NCBI GenBank assembly: GCA_030065095.1
Contig: JASJDP010000001.1
Location: 124,001-188,000, forward strand
Direction: 5' to 3'
Length of the DNA stretch: 64,000 bases
DNA from: Rhodobacter sp.
Lineage (GTDB): Bacteria > Pseudomonadota > Alphaproteobacteria > Rhodobacterales > Rhodobacteraceae
The translations under genes were made by a program, and so were the position numbers. Under the pieces are notes generated by a model. It was given only the letters and a program-made list of their open reading frames with translations, did no database searches and had not been told where the DNA came from. Below, piece after piece: positions 26,773-35,499 of the stretch (its first letter is position 1; each line of letters starts with the position of its first letter).

Positions 26773-27764
26773 CCCCTTTCGGCACCACAAGCGACGGCCG
26801 CGCCGTCCACCGCCTGACCCTGTCCGCCGGCGACCTGACGGCACATATCCTGACCTACGGCGCCGCGCTGCAGGATGTCCGCCTTGCCGGCGTGCCCCAT
26901 TCGCTGACCATCGGCAGCCCCGATCTTGCGGCCTATGAGGGGCGTCTCGGCAGCGCCGGCACGATCATGGGGCCGGTCGCCAACCGCATCACCGGCGCGC
27001 GCGCCGTCATCGACGGAAACGAGCACCGGTTCGACAAGAACTTCTTCGGCAAACACACGCTGCACGGCGGCTCTGCCGCCTTTCACCGCAAGGTCTGGCA
27101 GGTGACCGAGGCCACGCCGGACGGCGCCACCCTGCAGTTGAGCCTGCCCGACGGCGAGGGCGGCTTTCCCGGCCACCGGACCGTGACGGCACAGTACCGG
27201 GTGGACCCGCCCGCCCGGCTTACGCTCACCCTCGAGACCGACACCGACGCGCCGACGCTGATCAACCTGGCAAACCACAGCTACTGGAACCTCGGCCCGC
27301 ACCCGACGACCCGGGGCCACAAGTTGCAGGTCCATGCCGACCGCTACCTGCCCGCCACGGACGAATTCATCCCGACCGGGGTCGTCGCCGACGTCGCGGG
27401 CACGCGGTTCGACTACCGCCAGGGCCGCGCGGTCGAGGCCGGCGCCGAGGGCCTGCTCGACAACAACCTCTGCACCGCTCAAGCTCGCCAGCCGCTGCGC
27501 CCGGTCGCGCGGCTTACCGGCCCCACCGGGATCGCGATGCAGATGGCCAGCACCGAACCGGGCCTGCAGATCTTCGACGGACACATCCTCGACCTGCCGG
27601 ACTTTCCGTCGACCGATGGTCCCGCGCATCAGGCCTATGCCGGCCTCGCGCTCGAGGCGCAGTTCTGGCCCGACGCCCCGAACAATCCCGCCTTCCCGTC
27701 AATCCTTCTCCGTCCCGGTGACGACTGGCGGCAAATCACCGCCTGGACCTTCACCCGGTCCTGA
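26769..27764 (+). CDS. galM: Aldose 1-epimerase (galactose mutarotase)
   Basis: 331 residues. Catalytic and sugar-binding residues lie in KHTLHGG, LANHSYWNLG and the C-terminal glutamate of LALEAQFWPDAPN. It interconverts alpha- and beta-galactose, feeding the anomer released by the two galactosidases to the dehydrogenase. Last gene of the galactoside operon; a GC palindrome lies 100 bp downstream. Confidence 0.94.
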   Translation: MTPFGTTSDGRAVHRLTLSAGDLTAHILTYGAALQDVRLAGVPHSLTIGSPDLAAYEGRLGSAGTIMGPVANRITGARAVIDGNEHRFDKNFFGKHTLHGGSAAFHRKVWQVTEATPDGATLQLSLPDGEGGFPGHRTVTAQYRVDPPARLTLTLETDTDAPTLINLANHSYWNLGPHPTTRGHKLQVHADRYLPATDEFIPTGVVADVAGTRFDYRQGRAVEAGAEGLLDNNLCTAQARQPLRPVARLTGPTGIAMQMASTEPGLQIFDGHILDLPDFPSTDGPAHQAYAGLALEAQFWPDAPNNPAFPSILLRPGDDWRQITAWTFTRS

Positions 27765-27863
27765 CATCTCGCCTGCCGGAGCGCCCCGCGACACTGGCGC
27801 GCCGCGCAACGTCCGCCCGTCAGGTTGATCACCCGCCACTGGCTTGCCCGCCCGCAGCCGGAG

Positions 27864-27889
27864 GCGGCGCCGGGCGCGCCCGGCGCCGC
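27864..27889. repeat. 26-bp perfect GC palindrome after the galactoside operon
   Basis: Two 13-base arms (GCGGCGCCGGGCG and its reverse complement) abut with no loop. It lies in the 214-bp spacer before hemF and could form a strong hairpin ending the galM transcript, although no T-run follows. The rest of the spacer shows nothing. Confidence 0.75.
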
Positions 27890-27978
27890 GCGCGGCGCGG
27901 CTCGGCTAAATCGCCCGCACCGCTTGACGATGCCGCCGCGGCTGGCCATCAAGCCGGAAACCCAACCCGGAGACAGCG

Positions 27979-28869
27979 ATGACCGATCCCTTCGACGACC
28001 GCAAGGCCCGCGCCTCGGCCTGGTTCCGGCAGCTGCGCGACGATATCGTCGCGGCATTCGAGCAACTCGAAGACACCCAGGCCACCGGACCTTTCGCCGA
28101 CCGGCCGCCCGGCCGCTTCGAGGTCACCGAAACCCGGCGCTACAGCGATGACGCCTCGGATGCGGGCGGCGGTCTGATGAGCGTCCTGCGCGGCGGCCGC
28201 GTCTTTGAAAAGGTCGGCGTAAACGTCTCGACCGTCTATGGCCGACTGGGCGAGGCCGCGCAAAAGGCGATGGCCGCCCGTGGCGTGCCCGGGATGGACG
28301 CCGATCCGCGCTTCTGGGCGTCCGGCATCAGCCTTGTGGCCCATATGCAGAACCCGCACACCCCCGCCGTGCATATGAACACGCGGATGTTCTGGACCCC
28401 GCATGCATGGTGGTTCGGCGGCGGCAGCGACCTCAACCCTTGTATCGAATATCCCGAGGACACCGAAAGCTTCCATGCCGTCCTGAAGGCCCATTGCGAC
28501 AGGCACCAGCCAGATTACTACGCCCGCTTCAAGGACTGGGCCGACGAATATTTCTTCGTCCCCCACCGCGGCCGTGCCCGTGGGGTCGGCGGTATCTTCT
28601 ACGACGATCTCAACACGGGCGACTGGGAGGCCGACTTTGCCTTTACACAGGACGTCGGCCGCGCCTTTCTGCCGGCCTTCCTTCCCGTCACCGAACGGCG
28701 CCGCGACACCACCTGGACCGAGGCCGACAAGGACGCCCAGCTTGTTCATCGCGGGCTCTATGCCGAATACAACCTGGTCTATGACCGCGGCACCAAGTTC
28801 GGATTGGCCACCGGCCACGACGCCAATGCCGTGCTGATGAGCCTGCCGCCGCTCGCCAGATGGCCGTGA
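27979..28869 (+). CDS. hemF: Oxygen-dependent coproporphyrinogen III oxidase
   Basis: 296 residues, full length. Family landmarks: GGGLMSVLRGGRVFEKVGVNVS, the substrate-binding HMNTRMFW, WWFGGGSDLNPCIEYPEDT, GGIFYDDL and EYNLVYDRGTKFGL. It oxidatively decarboxylates coproporphyrinogen III to protoporphyrinogen IX using O2, consistent with aerobic life. Convergent with the halogenase gene, 33 bp apart. hemE and hemC lie 4-5 kb further on. Confidence 0.96.
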   Translation: MTDPFDDRKARASAWFRQLRDDIVAAFEQLEDTQATGPFADRPPGRFEVTETRRYSDDASDAGGGLMSVLRGGRVFEKVGVNVSTVYGRLGEAAQKAMAARGVPGMDADPRFWASGISLVAHMQNPHTPAVHMNTRMFWTPHAWWFGGGSDLNPCIEYPEDTESFHAVLKAHCDRHQPDYYARFKDWADEYFFVPHRGRARGVGGIFYDDLNTGDWEADFAFTQDVGRAFLPAFLPVTERRRDTTWTEADKDAQLVHRGLYAEYNLVYDRGTKFGLATGHDANAVLMSLPPLARWP

Positions 28870-28902
28870 CCGGCCCGCGCGACGCCCGCCGCCGCGCCGC
28901 GG

Positions 28903-30615
28903 TCAAAGCAGGCTGGCGCTTTCCTTGTCGACCGGATCCAGCTTCGGCTTGGCCGGCTGGATCGGAACCTTCGCCGGGCTGAACCCGGGCATCGGCACCG
29001 TCGCCGGCGCCATGTTGAACATCGGCTTGGCCGCCTGCGGCGCCTGGGCCGCCTCAACCGCCTCGCCGCGCAACTCCTTCAACAGCGTCACGTGATCCGC
29101 CGCCTTGCCCAGCCGCTCGGCACAGCGCTGCTGCACCTGCCTCTGGATGTCTTTCCACAAACTTTCGTTCAGCGAAAACGCGCCGCCGATATCGCCTTTG
29201 GCATAGCCGGTTTCATACACCCGCTTGCCCATCAGCACCGCGTTATAGGTACCGGCGTCGAACAGCGTCGCGAATTCCAGGTCGTAGTGCGAAACAAGGT
29301 TGTGACGCCAAAGCTCCAGATTCTCGGCCAAGCGGTCCGGGACCTCCAGCGCTTCGCGCGCGTCGATCCAGTATTGCGTGTCGGTCCGGTTCCCCAGCCG
29401 GTAGTGCAGGCAGATGAAATCGCGTACCTCGTTGTAAAGGTTGTCGACCAGCTTGTTGTAGCGTTTCCGCAGGGGATCGGCGAAATCGCTGTCGGGGAAA
29501 TAGCTCAGCAGCCACCGTACCCCCATGTCGATCATGTAGATCGCCGTCGATTCCAAGGGCTCGATGAACCCGCCGGACAAACCGATTGCAACGCAGTTCT
29601 TGACCCAGGCATTGCGGTTCCGGCCCACCCGCATCGGGATGATCCGCGGCTCGGCGTCATCGGCGACAGGCCCGATTGTGGACCGCAGGCTCGCCAGAAA
29701 CTCCTCGCGCGCCTCGTCGTCGCTGCGGTGGGCCGAGGAAAATACGTACCCCGTGCCGATCCGGTTATAAAGCGGCACGCGCCATGACCACCCCGCCCCC
29801 AGCGCGACAGACCGTGTCACGGGTTCGATCTTTGCCGGGTCTGGATGCGGAATCTGGACCGCCATCGCCTTGTCGTTCGCCAGATACTTCGAGTAGCTGA
29901 CGAACGGCTCGCCCAGCGCCTTGTTGATGATCATGCCGCGGAACCCGGTGCAGTCGACCACGAGTTCGACCGGATGCCGCCCGCTTTCCTGCAGGTGCAG
30001 GGCCGCGATGTTGCCTTGGTCGTCCTTTTCGACCTCCAGCACGTTCTCGCGCACATGGCGCACGCCCTTCGCCGAACAATGCTCGGTCAGAAGCGCGGCG
30101 AACTTGCCCGCGTCCAGGTGATAGGCAAAGCCCATCGAGGGGTCGTATTCCTTGGCGCCCTTGGCCCGCGGCCCCTTGCGCGCCTTCACTAGGTCGTTGG
30201 TCGGCGAATAGCTCGACAGGTAATCCCGACCGCCGGCGCCGAACTTGTTGAAGTAATAGGCCAGTTCGACCCCTTGGATATTCGGCGCCTTCGAGAACGG
30301 GTTGATATAGGAGATCGGCTTGCCGGCTTCGTCCACATTCCAGCCGTCAAAGCTGACGCCAAGCTTGAAGGAGGCGTTGCAGCGTTTGAAGAACTCCTTC
30401 TCCGAGATCCCGGCATTCTGCAGTGTGCGCACCATGCCCGGCACCGTGGCCTCGCCCACACCCACGGTCGGAATGTCCGGCGATTCAATCAGTGTGATCC
30501 GCAAAGGTTCCAGCCCGGGTTGCGCCTTGCGCCCGAACGCCTGCAACAGCGCCGCCGTCAGCCAGCCGGCCGTCCCGCCGCCCACGATCGTCACGCTTTT
30601 CAATGGCCTGCCCAT
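28903..30615 (-). CDS. Flavin-dependent tryptophan halogenase-family protein
   Basis: 570 residues from the ATG at 30615 (AAGGGGG upstream; a GTG one codon earlier is possible). Three family marks are present: GGGTAGW FAD motif (12-18), the catalytic lysine region ASFKLGV (K84) and WSWRVP at 276-281 (WxWxIP type). Such enzymes use reduced flavin, O2 and halide to make hypohalous acid that halogenates an indole or other aromatic. Residues from about 510 form an Ala/Pro/Lys-rich tail not needed for the fold. No partner flavin reductase or biosynthetic cluster is adjacent, so the substrate is unknown. Confidence 0.88.
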   Translation of the reverse strand: MGRPLKSVTIVGGGTAGWLTAALLQAFGRKAQPGLEPLRITLIESPDIPTVGVGEATVPGMVRTLQNAGISEKEFFKRCNASFKLGVSFDGWNVDEAGKPISYINPFSKAPNIQGVELAYYFNKFGAGGRDYLSSYSPTNDLVKARKGPRAKGAKEYDPSMGFAYHLDAGKFAALLTEHCSAKGVRHVRENVLEVEKDDQGNIAALHLQESGRHPVELVVDCTGFRGMIINKALGEPFVSYSKYLANDKAMAVQIPHPDPAKIEPVTRSVALGAGWSWRVPLYNRIGTGYVFSSAHRSDDEAREEFLASLRSTIGPVADDAEPRIIPMRVGRNRNAWVKNCVAIGLSGGFIEPLESTAIYMIDMGVRWLLSYFPDSDFADPLRKRYNKLVDNLYNEVRDFICLHYRLGNRTDTQYWIDAREALEVPDRLAENLELWRHNLVSHYDLEFATLFDAGTYNAVLMGKRVYETGYAKGDIGGAFSLNESLWKDIQRQVQQRCAERLGKAADHVTLLKELRGEAVEAAQAPQAAKPMFNMAPATVPMPGFSPAKVPIQPAKPKLDPVDKESASLL

Positions 30616-31029
30616 CACATCCCCCTTGTCCCAGCCGTTTTTCCGCCCGGCCCTGTCTCACCGCGAATCTTAGCGCCGCAACGCTCTGCCTGTCACGTCC
30701 CAATTCCACGCCGGGGGCCGGGCGAATTACAGCACCTCGGCGGGCGGGATCCGGCCCGAAGCGGACATCGGTCACCGTTGCAGTTTCAAAATCGCTTCGA
30801 TCAGCGGCTCCCCCAGCCTGCAAGCCCGGATCGCGCCCGACCCCGCCCCCCAGGGCAGGCGCGTTCCTACCATGCTTTGAAGGGGCCGTTTCCTTCCGGT
30901 TCTCGGTTGGCTGCCCCGGGCCAAATTGCACCTTGCGATTCCCCAGGCGCCGCCGACACCGCGGCCCGATCCGCGAACCGCTTGCCAGCGCGCCGGCATA
31001 GATGCTTTTCTGCCCCGCGAAAGGAACCC
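30616..31029. other. Divergent spacer, no gene seen
   Basis: 414 bp between the halogenase and the MFS gene starts. It should hold both promoters. It is GC-rich; I found no convincing coding frame, hairpin or repeat. Confidence 0.6.
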
Positions 31030-32370
31030 ATGCTCCGCATTCTCGCCCACACGACCTATCGCCGTCTCTTTGCCGCGCAGATCGTGGCGCTGCTCGGCAC
31101 CGGTCTGTTGACGATCGCGCTTGGCCTCACAGCCTTCGAGCTTGCCGGAGAGCGTGCCGGAGAGGTCCTGGGCCTCGCGCTGACGATCAAGATGGTCGCC
31201 TATGTCGGTCTGTCCCCGCTGGCGGCGGCGATCGTCGCCCGGCTGAACCGCCGGGCCGTTCTGATCGGCGCCGATATCGTCCGCGCAGGCGCCGCGCTGT
31301 GCCTGCCCTTCATCGACGCCGCCTGGCAGATCTATGTCCTGATCTTTCTCTTGCAGGCCGCATCGGCCACCTTCACGCCGACATTCCAGGCGCTGATCCC
31401 CGACGTGCTGCCGGACGAAGCCGACTACACCCGCGCCCTGTCGCTGTCGCGCCTTGCGCTCGACCTCGAAAACCTGGTCAGCCCGATCCTGGCCGGTCTG
31501 CTGCTCGCGCTCATGGCGCCCTCGAACCTTTTTGTCGGCACCGCCCTGGGTTTTGTTGCCTCTGCCGTCCTGGTGCTGGCCACCCGACTGCCGCAACCCG
31601 GCCCGGGCAAGGACCGCCCGTTTCGCGAGCGGCTGACCCGGGGTCTCCGCATCTACCTCGCCACGCCGCGGCTGCGCGGTCTTCTGGCGCTGAACCTCAC
31701 CGTCGCGGCCACGGGCGCCGTGGTCATCGTGCTCAGCGTCGTCATCGCCCGGACCATCTATGCAGGCGCAGAACGCGATCTTGCCGTGATCCTGGGCGCC
31801 TACGGCGTCGGCTCGATGCTGGTGGCCCTTCTGTTGCCGCGGCTGCTCGACACGATGCGCGACCGGCCCGTCATGCTGGCCTCGGCGTTGATGCTGACGA
31901 TCGCCATGCTGGGACTGGGACTGGCCGTCACGGTCTCGGGCTGGCCATCCTGGCCGCTGCTGCTTGCCATCTGGGCGCTTCTCGGCGCCGCCAATGCCGG
32001 CGTCGTCACGCCCGCCGGCCGGCTGTTGCGCCGGTCGTCCCGGCCCGAGGACCGCCCCGCCGTCTTCGCCGCCCAGTTCGCCCTCAGCCATGCCTGCTGG
32101 CTCGTCGCCTACCCCGCCGCCGGATGGCTCGGCACCGCCGCGGGCATTCCGGGAACGATGGTCGCGATGGGCACCGCCGGACTGGCAGGCATGGCCCTGG
32201 CGCTCGCGCTCTGGCGCGTCTCCGCGTCAGAGGCGCTGGAACATGTCCACACCGGCCTGCCGCCCGATCACCCGCATCTGAAGGACGCCGTCCTCCAGGG
32301 TGGCGTCTGGGTGCACCGACACACCTTCGTCATCGACGACGAACACCGGGCCTGGCCGACCGGCGGCTGA
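31030..32370 (+). CDS. MFS exporter with His-rich cytoplasmic tail
   Basis: 446 residues from the ATG at 31030, preceded by AAAGGA. Twelve hydrophobic segments; the loop 2-3 region is AAAIVARLNRRAVLIGADIVRA, typical of the EntS/NreB-like drug and metal exporter branch. The last 45 residues are rich in His and Asp (EHVHTGLPPDHPHLKD, then WVHRHTFVIDDEHRAWP), which could bind or sense a metal. Divergent from the halogenase, so export of a halogenated product is possible; a metal exporter is equally plausible. Confidence 0.8.
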   Translation: MLRILAHTTYRRLFAAQIVALLGTGLLTIALGLTAFELAGERAGEVLGLALTIKMVAYVGLSPLAAAIVARLNRRAVLIGADIVRAGAALCLPFIDAAWQIYVLIFLLQAASATFTPTFQALIPDVLPDEADYTRALSLSRLALDLENLVSPILAGLLLALMAPSNLFVGTALGFVASAVLVLATRLPQPGPGKDRPFRERLTRGLRIYLATPRLRGLLALNLTVAATGAVVIVLSVVIARTIYAGAERDLAVILGAYGVGSMLVALLLPRLLDTMRDRPVMLASALMLTIAMLGLGLAVTVSGWPSWPLLLAIWALLGAANAGVVTPAGRLLRRSSRPEDRPAVFAAQFALSHACWLVAYPAAGWLGTAAGIPGTMVAMGTAGLAGMALALALWRVSASEALEHVHTGLPPDHPHLKDAVLQGGVWVHRHTFVIDDEHRAWPTGG

Positions 32371-32380
32371 CGCGGCGCGC

Positions 32381-32674
32381 CTACGTTCCCTCCTCGCAAT
32401 CCGGATCGTTCGGGTCGCAGATCGGGATGATCCTCAACCCCCCGTCTCCCGGGATCTCAATGGGCGTCGCGCCGGTCGGATCGATCTTGGGTATCTCGAT
32501 GGGCGTCGCACCGATCGGGTTCACCGGATCGATCTTGGGTATCTCGATCGGCGTCGCCATCACCGGATCTTCACCAAGCGGAATCTGCGTCCGCGTTTCG
32601 GTCGCTGCTGCAACCGTCGGCACGGTGAATACCGCTGCCATCAACACGACCGGAACCACCTTCTTTCCTTGCAT
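32381..32674 (-). CDS. Small secreted protein with ATPIEIPKIDP repeats
   Basis: 97 residues from the ATG at 32674, eight bases after AGGAGG; not a family I recognise. Residues 1-25 are a signal peptide (VVLMAAVFTVPTVAAA). Mature protein: ATPIEIPKIDP at 40-50, repeated exactly at 56-66 and partly at 69-75, then a tail with two Cys (C86, C93) in CDPNDPDC. The repeats are also visible in the DNA (32440-32557). Convergent with the MFS gene, 10 bp apart; hemE follows on the same strand. Periplasmic or exported role; function unknown. Confidence 0.7.
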   Translation of the reverse strand: MQGKKVVPVVLMAAVFTVPTVAAATETRTQIPLGEDPVMATPIEIPKIDPVNPIGATPIEIPKIDPTGATPIEIPGDGGLRIIPICDPNDPDCEEGT

Positions 32675-32743
32675 TCCCACCTCCTCCTTTTTGGGAGGAT
32701 GAGTCTATCTCATGTCGTGCCCGGTCGCCTTGATGGCCGTCAA

Positions 32744-33775
32744 TCAGCCCCGGATCGCCTCGAGCATCGCATGCACGTTCTCCGGATCCGCCTCCGGCGT
32801 GATCCCGTGGCCGAGGTTGAAGATATGCGGCCCCTTCGAAAACGCCGCCTTGATCCGCTTGGTCTCGTCGATCAGGGGCTGGCCCCCGGTCACCATATGC
32901 CGTGGATCGAGATTGCCCTGCACGCAGCCGTCCACCTGCACATTTTCGGCCGCCCACTCCGCGCTCACGGAATTGTCCAGCGCCACGCAATCCGCTCCGG
33001 TCGCCTTGGCAAAGCCCACATAACGCTCGCCGGCCTCCCGCGGAAACGCGATCACCGGGATCTCGGGATGCTTCGCCTTCACGGCACCGATGATGGTCTT
33101 CGCGGGCTCAAGCGCGTACCGCGCAAACGCCTCGCCCTTCAGCGAGCCCGCCCAGCTGTCGAACAGCTTGACCACCTCTGCGCCCGCCTCGATCTGCATC
33201 GACAGATAGTCGATCGTCGCCTCGGTCAGCCGCGCCATCAACGCATCGAACACCGCCGGTTCACCTTCGCGCAACGCGTGCGCGGGCGCCTGATCCGGCG
33301 TCCCGCGCCCGGCAGTCATATAGGTCGCCACCGTCCAGGGTGCCCCTGCGAACCCGATCAGCGCCGTCTCGTCCGGCAATTCCCGCGTCAGGATACGCAC
33401 GGTCTCGTAGACCGGCGCCAGGGTCTCGTGGATCGCGTCCGCCGGTTTCAACGCATCGAAATCCGCCCGGGACGTCACCGTCGACAGCCGTGGGCCCTCG
33501 CCGGTAACGAACCACAAATCCGCGCCCAGCGCCTGAGGCACCAGCAGGATATCGGCAAACAGGATGGCCGCGTCGAACCCGTACCGCCGGATCGGCTGCA
33601 GCGTCACCTCGGCGGCGAGTTCGGGCGTATAGCACAGCGAAAGGAAATCCCCCGCCCGGGCGCGCGTCGCCTTGTATTCCGGCAGGTACCGCCCGGCCTG
33701 CCGCATCAGCCAGACCGGCGGCACCGCTTGCACCTCGCCCGCCAGGGCGCGCATCAGTTTCTTCGTCTCGACCAT
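32744..33775 (-). CDS. hemE: Uroporphyrinogen decarboxylase
   Basis: 343 residues from the ATG at 33775 ([14 protein letters not shown]). The substrate-binding [16 protein letters not shown] is the family signature, followed by [20 protein letters not shown], and the C-terminal [16 protein letters not shown]. It decarboxylates four acetate arms of uroporphyrinogen III to coproporphyrinogen III. Divergent from hemC with 107 bp between, so the two heme genes probably share a control region. Confidence 0.96.
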   Translation of the reverse strand: MVETKKLMRALAGEVQAVPPVWLMRQAGRYLPEYKATRARAGDFLSLCYTPELAAEVTLQPIRRYGFDAAILFADILLVPQALGADLWFVTGEGPRLSTVTSRADFDALKPADAIHETLAPVYETVRILTRELPDETALIGFAGAPWTVATYMTAGRGTPDQAPAHALREGEPAVFDALMARLTEATIDYLSMQIEAGAEVVKLFDSWAGSLKGEAFARYALEPAKTIIGAVKAKHPEIPVIAFPREAGERYVGFAKATGADCVALDNSVSAEWAAENVQVDGCVQGNLDPRHMVTGGQPLIDETKRIKAAFSKGPHIFNLGHGITPEADPENVHAMLEAIRG

Positions 33776-33882
33776 GACCGTCCCCGCAAGCCGCCTGCCC
33801 GGCATGGTCGTCCCGCGCCACTGCCGGGATGTCAACCCGGATTGCATTGTCAGCCGGCCCCGACACCGCTAGAGCTTGGCCC

Positions 33883-34836
33883 ATGACACGCCTTCCGTCC
33901 CCCGCCCGGCCGCTCAAGATAGGGACCCGCGGTTCGCCCCTGGCACTCGCCCAGGCGCACGAGACGCGCGACCGCCTCGCGGCTGCCTTCGACCTGCCGT
34001 CCGAAGCATTCGAGATCGCCGTGATCAAGACCACGGGCGACAACGCGCAGTTGATCGCACAGGACCGGCCGCTGAAGGAACTGGGCGGCAAGGGGCTTTT
34101 CACCAAGGAAATCGAAGAGGCCATGTTGGCCGGCGGGATCGACATCGCCGTGCATTCGATGAAGGACATGCCCGTCCAGCAGCCTGCCGGGCTGGTGCTG
34201 GATTGCTATCTGCCGCGCGAAGATGTGCGCGACGCCTTTGTCTCGCCCGCCCATGCGTCGATCCACGATTTGCCTAGGGGCGCCGTTGTCGGCACCTCCA
34301 GCCTGCGCCGCAGGGCGCAGCTTTTGAACCGCCGCCCGGACCTGCAGATCGTGGAATTCCGCGGCAATGTGCAGACCCGGCTGACAAAGCTGCGGAACGG
34401 CGTGGCCGAGGCCACGTTTCTAGCGATGGCGGGGTTGAACCGTCTTGGCGCGGCGGACGTGCCCCGCATCCCGATCGACACCGCCGATCTGCTGCCGGCT
34501 GTCGCCCAGGGGGCCATCGGCATCGAGCGGCGCGCTGACGACACAGGCACCGCTGCCCTGCTCGAGGCGATCCACGACGGCGCCACCGGCCAGCGTCTGA
34601 CTGCCGAACGCGCGTTCCTCGCCGCACTTGACGGGTCCTGCGAAACTCCGATCGCCGGGCTGGCCGAACTCGACGGAGGCACGATCCGGTTGCGCGGCGA
34701 GATTCTTCGGACCGACGGGTCCGAGGCGCTTGCGGATGCCGTCTCTGGCGCCGTCGAGGATGGCGCCGAAATCGGGACCGACATGGCCGGGGCGCTTCTC
34801 GCACGCGCGGGCGAGGGCTTTTTCGACTGGCGTTAG
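33883..34836 (+). CDS. hemC: Hydroxymethylbilane synthase (porphobilinogen deaminase)
   Basis: 317 residues. KIGTRGSPLALAQA opens the protein; HSMKDMP, GTSSLRRRAQL and the dipyrromethane-cofactor cysteine C253 (DGSCETPIAG) are all present. It polymerises four porphobilinogens into hydroxymethylbilane, the step before HemD and HemE. Single gene here; the next gene (ECF sigma) starts 117 bp downstream. Confidence 0.96.
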   Translation: MTRLPSPARPLKIGTRGSPLALAQAHETRDRLAAAFDLPSEAFEIAVIKTTGDNAQLIAQDRPLKELGGKGLFTKEIEEAMLAGGIDIAVHSMKDMPVQQPAGLVLDCYLPREDVRDAFVSPAHASIHDLPRGAVVGTSSLRRRAQLLNRRPDLQIVEFRGNVQTRLTKLRNGVAEATFLAMAGLNRLGAADVPRIPIDTADLLPAVAQGAIGIERRADDTGTAALLEAIHDGATGQRLTAERAFLAALDGSCETPIAGLAELDGGTIRLRGEILRTDGSEALADAVSGAVEDGAEIGTDMAGALLARAGEGFFDWR

Positions 34837-34953
34837 TCTCGGCGGGAACCAGTCCCTCGCCAAAGCCCACGATGCATAGGGCATCCGGCCCCGGACGAAA
34901 ATTCGCTCGGTGCCGCCAAGGATTGACCCGGCGGACGCGTCTCATTGATTGTG

Positions 34954-35499
34954 ATGCGTATGACGACCGGCGACGATGATCTGGCCCACGCGGCAGCGGC
35001 CGGAGATAGCGAGGCCTTTGCGGCCCTGCTCGCGCGCCACTATGACGGGCTGTTCCGGCTTTCTTTCCGTCTGACCGGAAAGCGTGACGCGGCCGAGGAC
35101 CTGACCCAGGACATCTGCCTCGGTCTGCCCGTCAAATTGCAGAGCTTCCATGGCAAGGCACGGTTTACCACCTGGCTCTACCGTGTCGCCGTCAACGCCG
35201 CCCATGACCGCCGCCGCCGCGACGCCACCCGCGGCAAAGCTGCCGAGGGCTGGGGGGAATGGGAAATCAACCGCCGGGCGGCGGCGGCGGACACCGCCAA
35301 GGGGCTTGATTGGCTTCAGACCGCGATGACCGCGCTTCCGCAGGAACTGCGCGACACCGCCGCGCTGACCATGGGCGACGAACTGACCCAGGCGCAGGCG
35401 GCCGAGGTTCTGGGCATCTCTGAGGGCACCGTCGCCTGGCGCCTCAGCGAAATCCGCAAACGCCTGCGCACCCTGCGCGAGGAGGAACTGAGCGCATGA
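34954..35499 (+). CDS. ECF-type RNA polymerase sigma factor
   Basis: 181 residues from the ATG at 34954; ATG at 34960 or TTG at 34945 are alternatives, and no strong ribosome site decides. Region 2 spans about 10-85 (FAALLARHYDGLFRLSFRLTG, AEDLTQDICLGLP, FTTWLYRVAVNAA), region 4 about 115-175 (GISEGTVAWRLSEIRKRLR). It overlaps the next gene by ATGA, the typical sigma/anti-sigma arrangement. A GGAACC at 34843-34848 could be an autoregulated -35 element, weakly supported. Confidence 0.9.
   Translation: MRMTTGDDDLAHAAAAGDSEAFAALLARHYDGLFRLSFRLTGKRDAAEDLTQDICLGLPVKLQSFHGKARFTTWLYRVAVNAAHDRRRRDATRGKAAEGWGEWEINRRAAAADTAKGLDWLQTAMTALPQELRDTAALTMGDELTQAQAAEVLGISEGTVAWRLSEIRKRLRTLREEELSA

Noticed and set aside
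24787-26844. 685-codon open frame antisense to the beta-galactosidase
   Set aside because: Composition is Gly/Arg/Asp-rich with no domain; the + strand has both GH42 catalytic residues. Shadow frame.
32440-32557. Direct DNA repeats that could suggest a CRISPR or minisatellite
   Set aside because: They are in frame and encode the ATPIEIPKIDP repeats of a secreted protein; no spacer/repeat periodicity.
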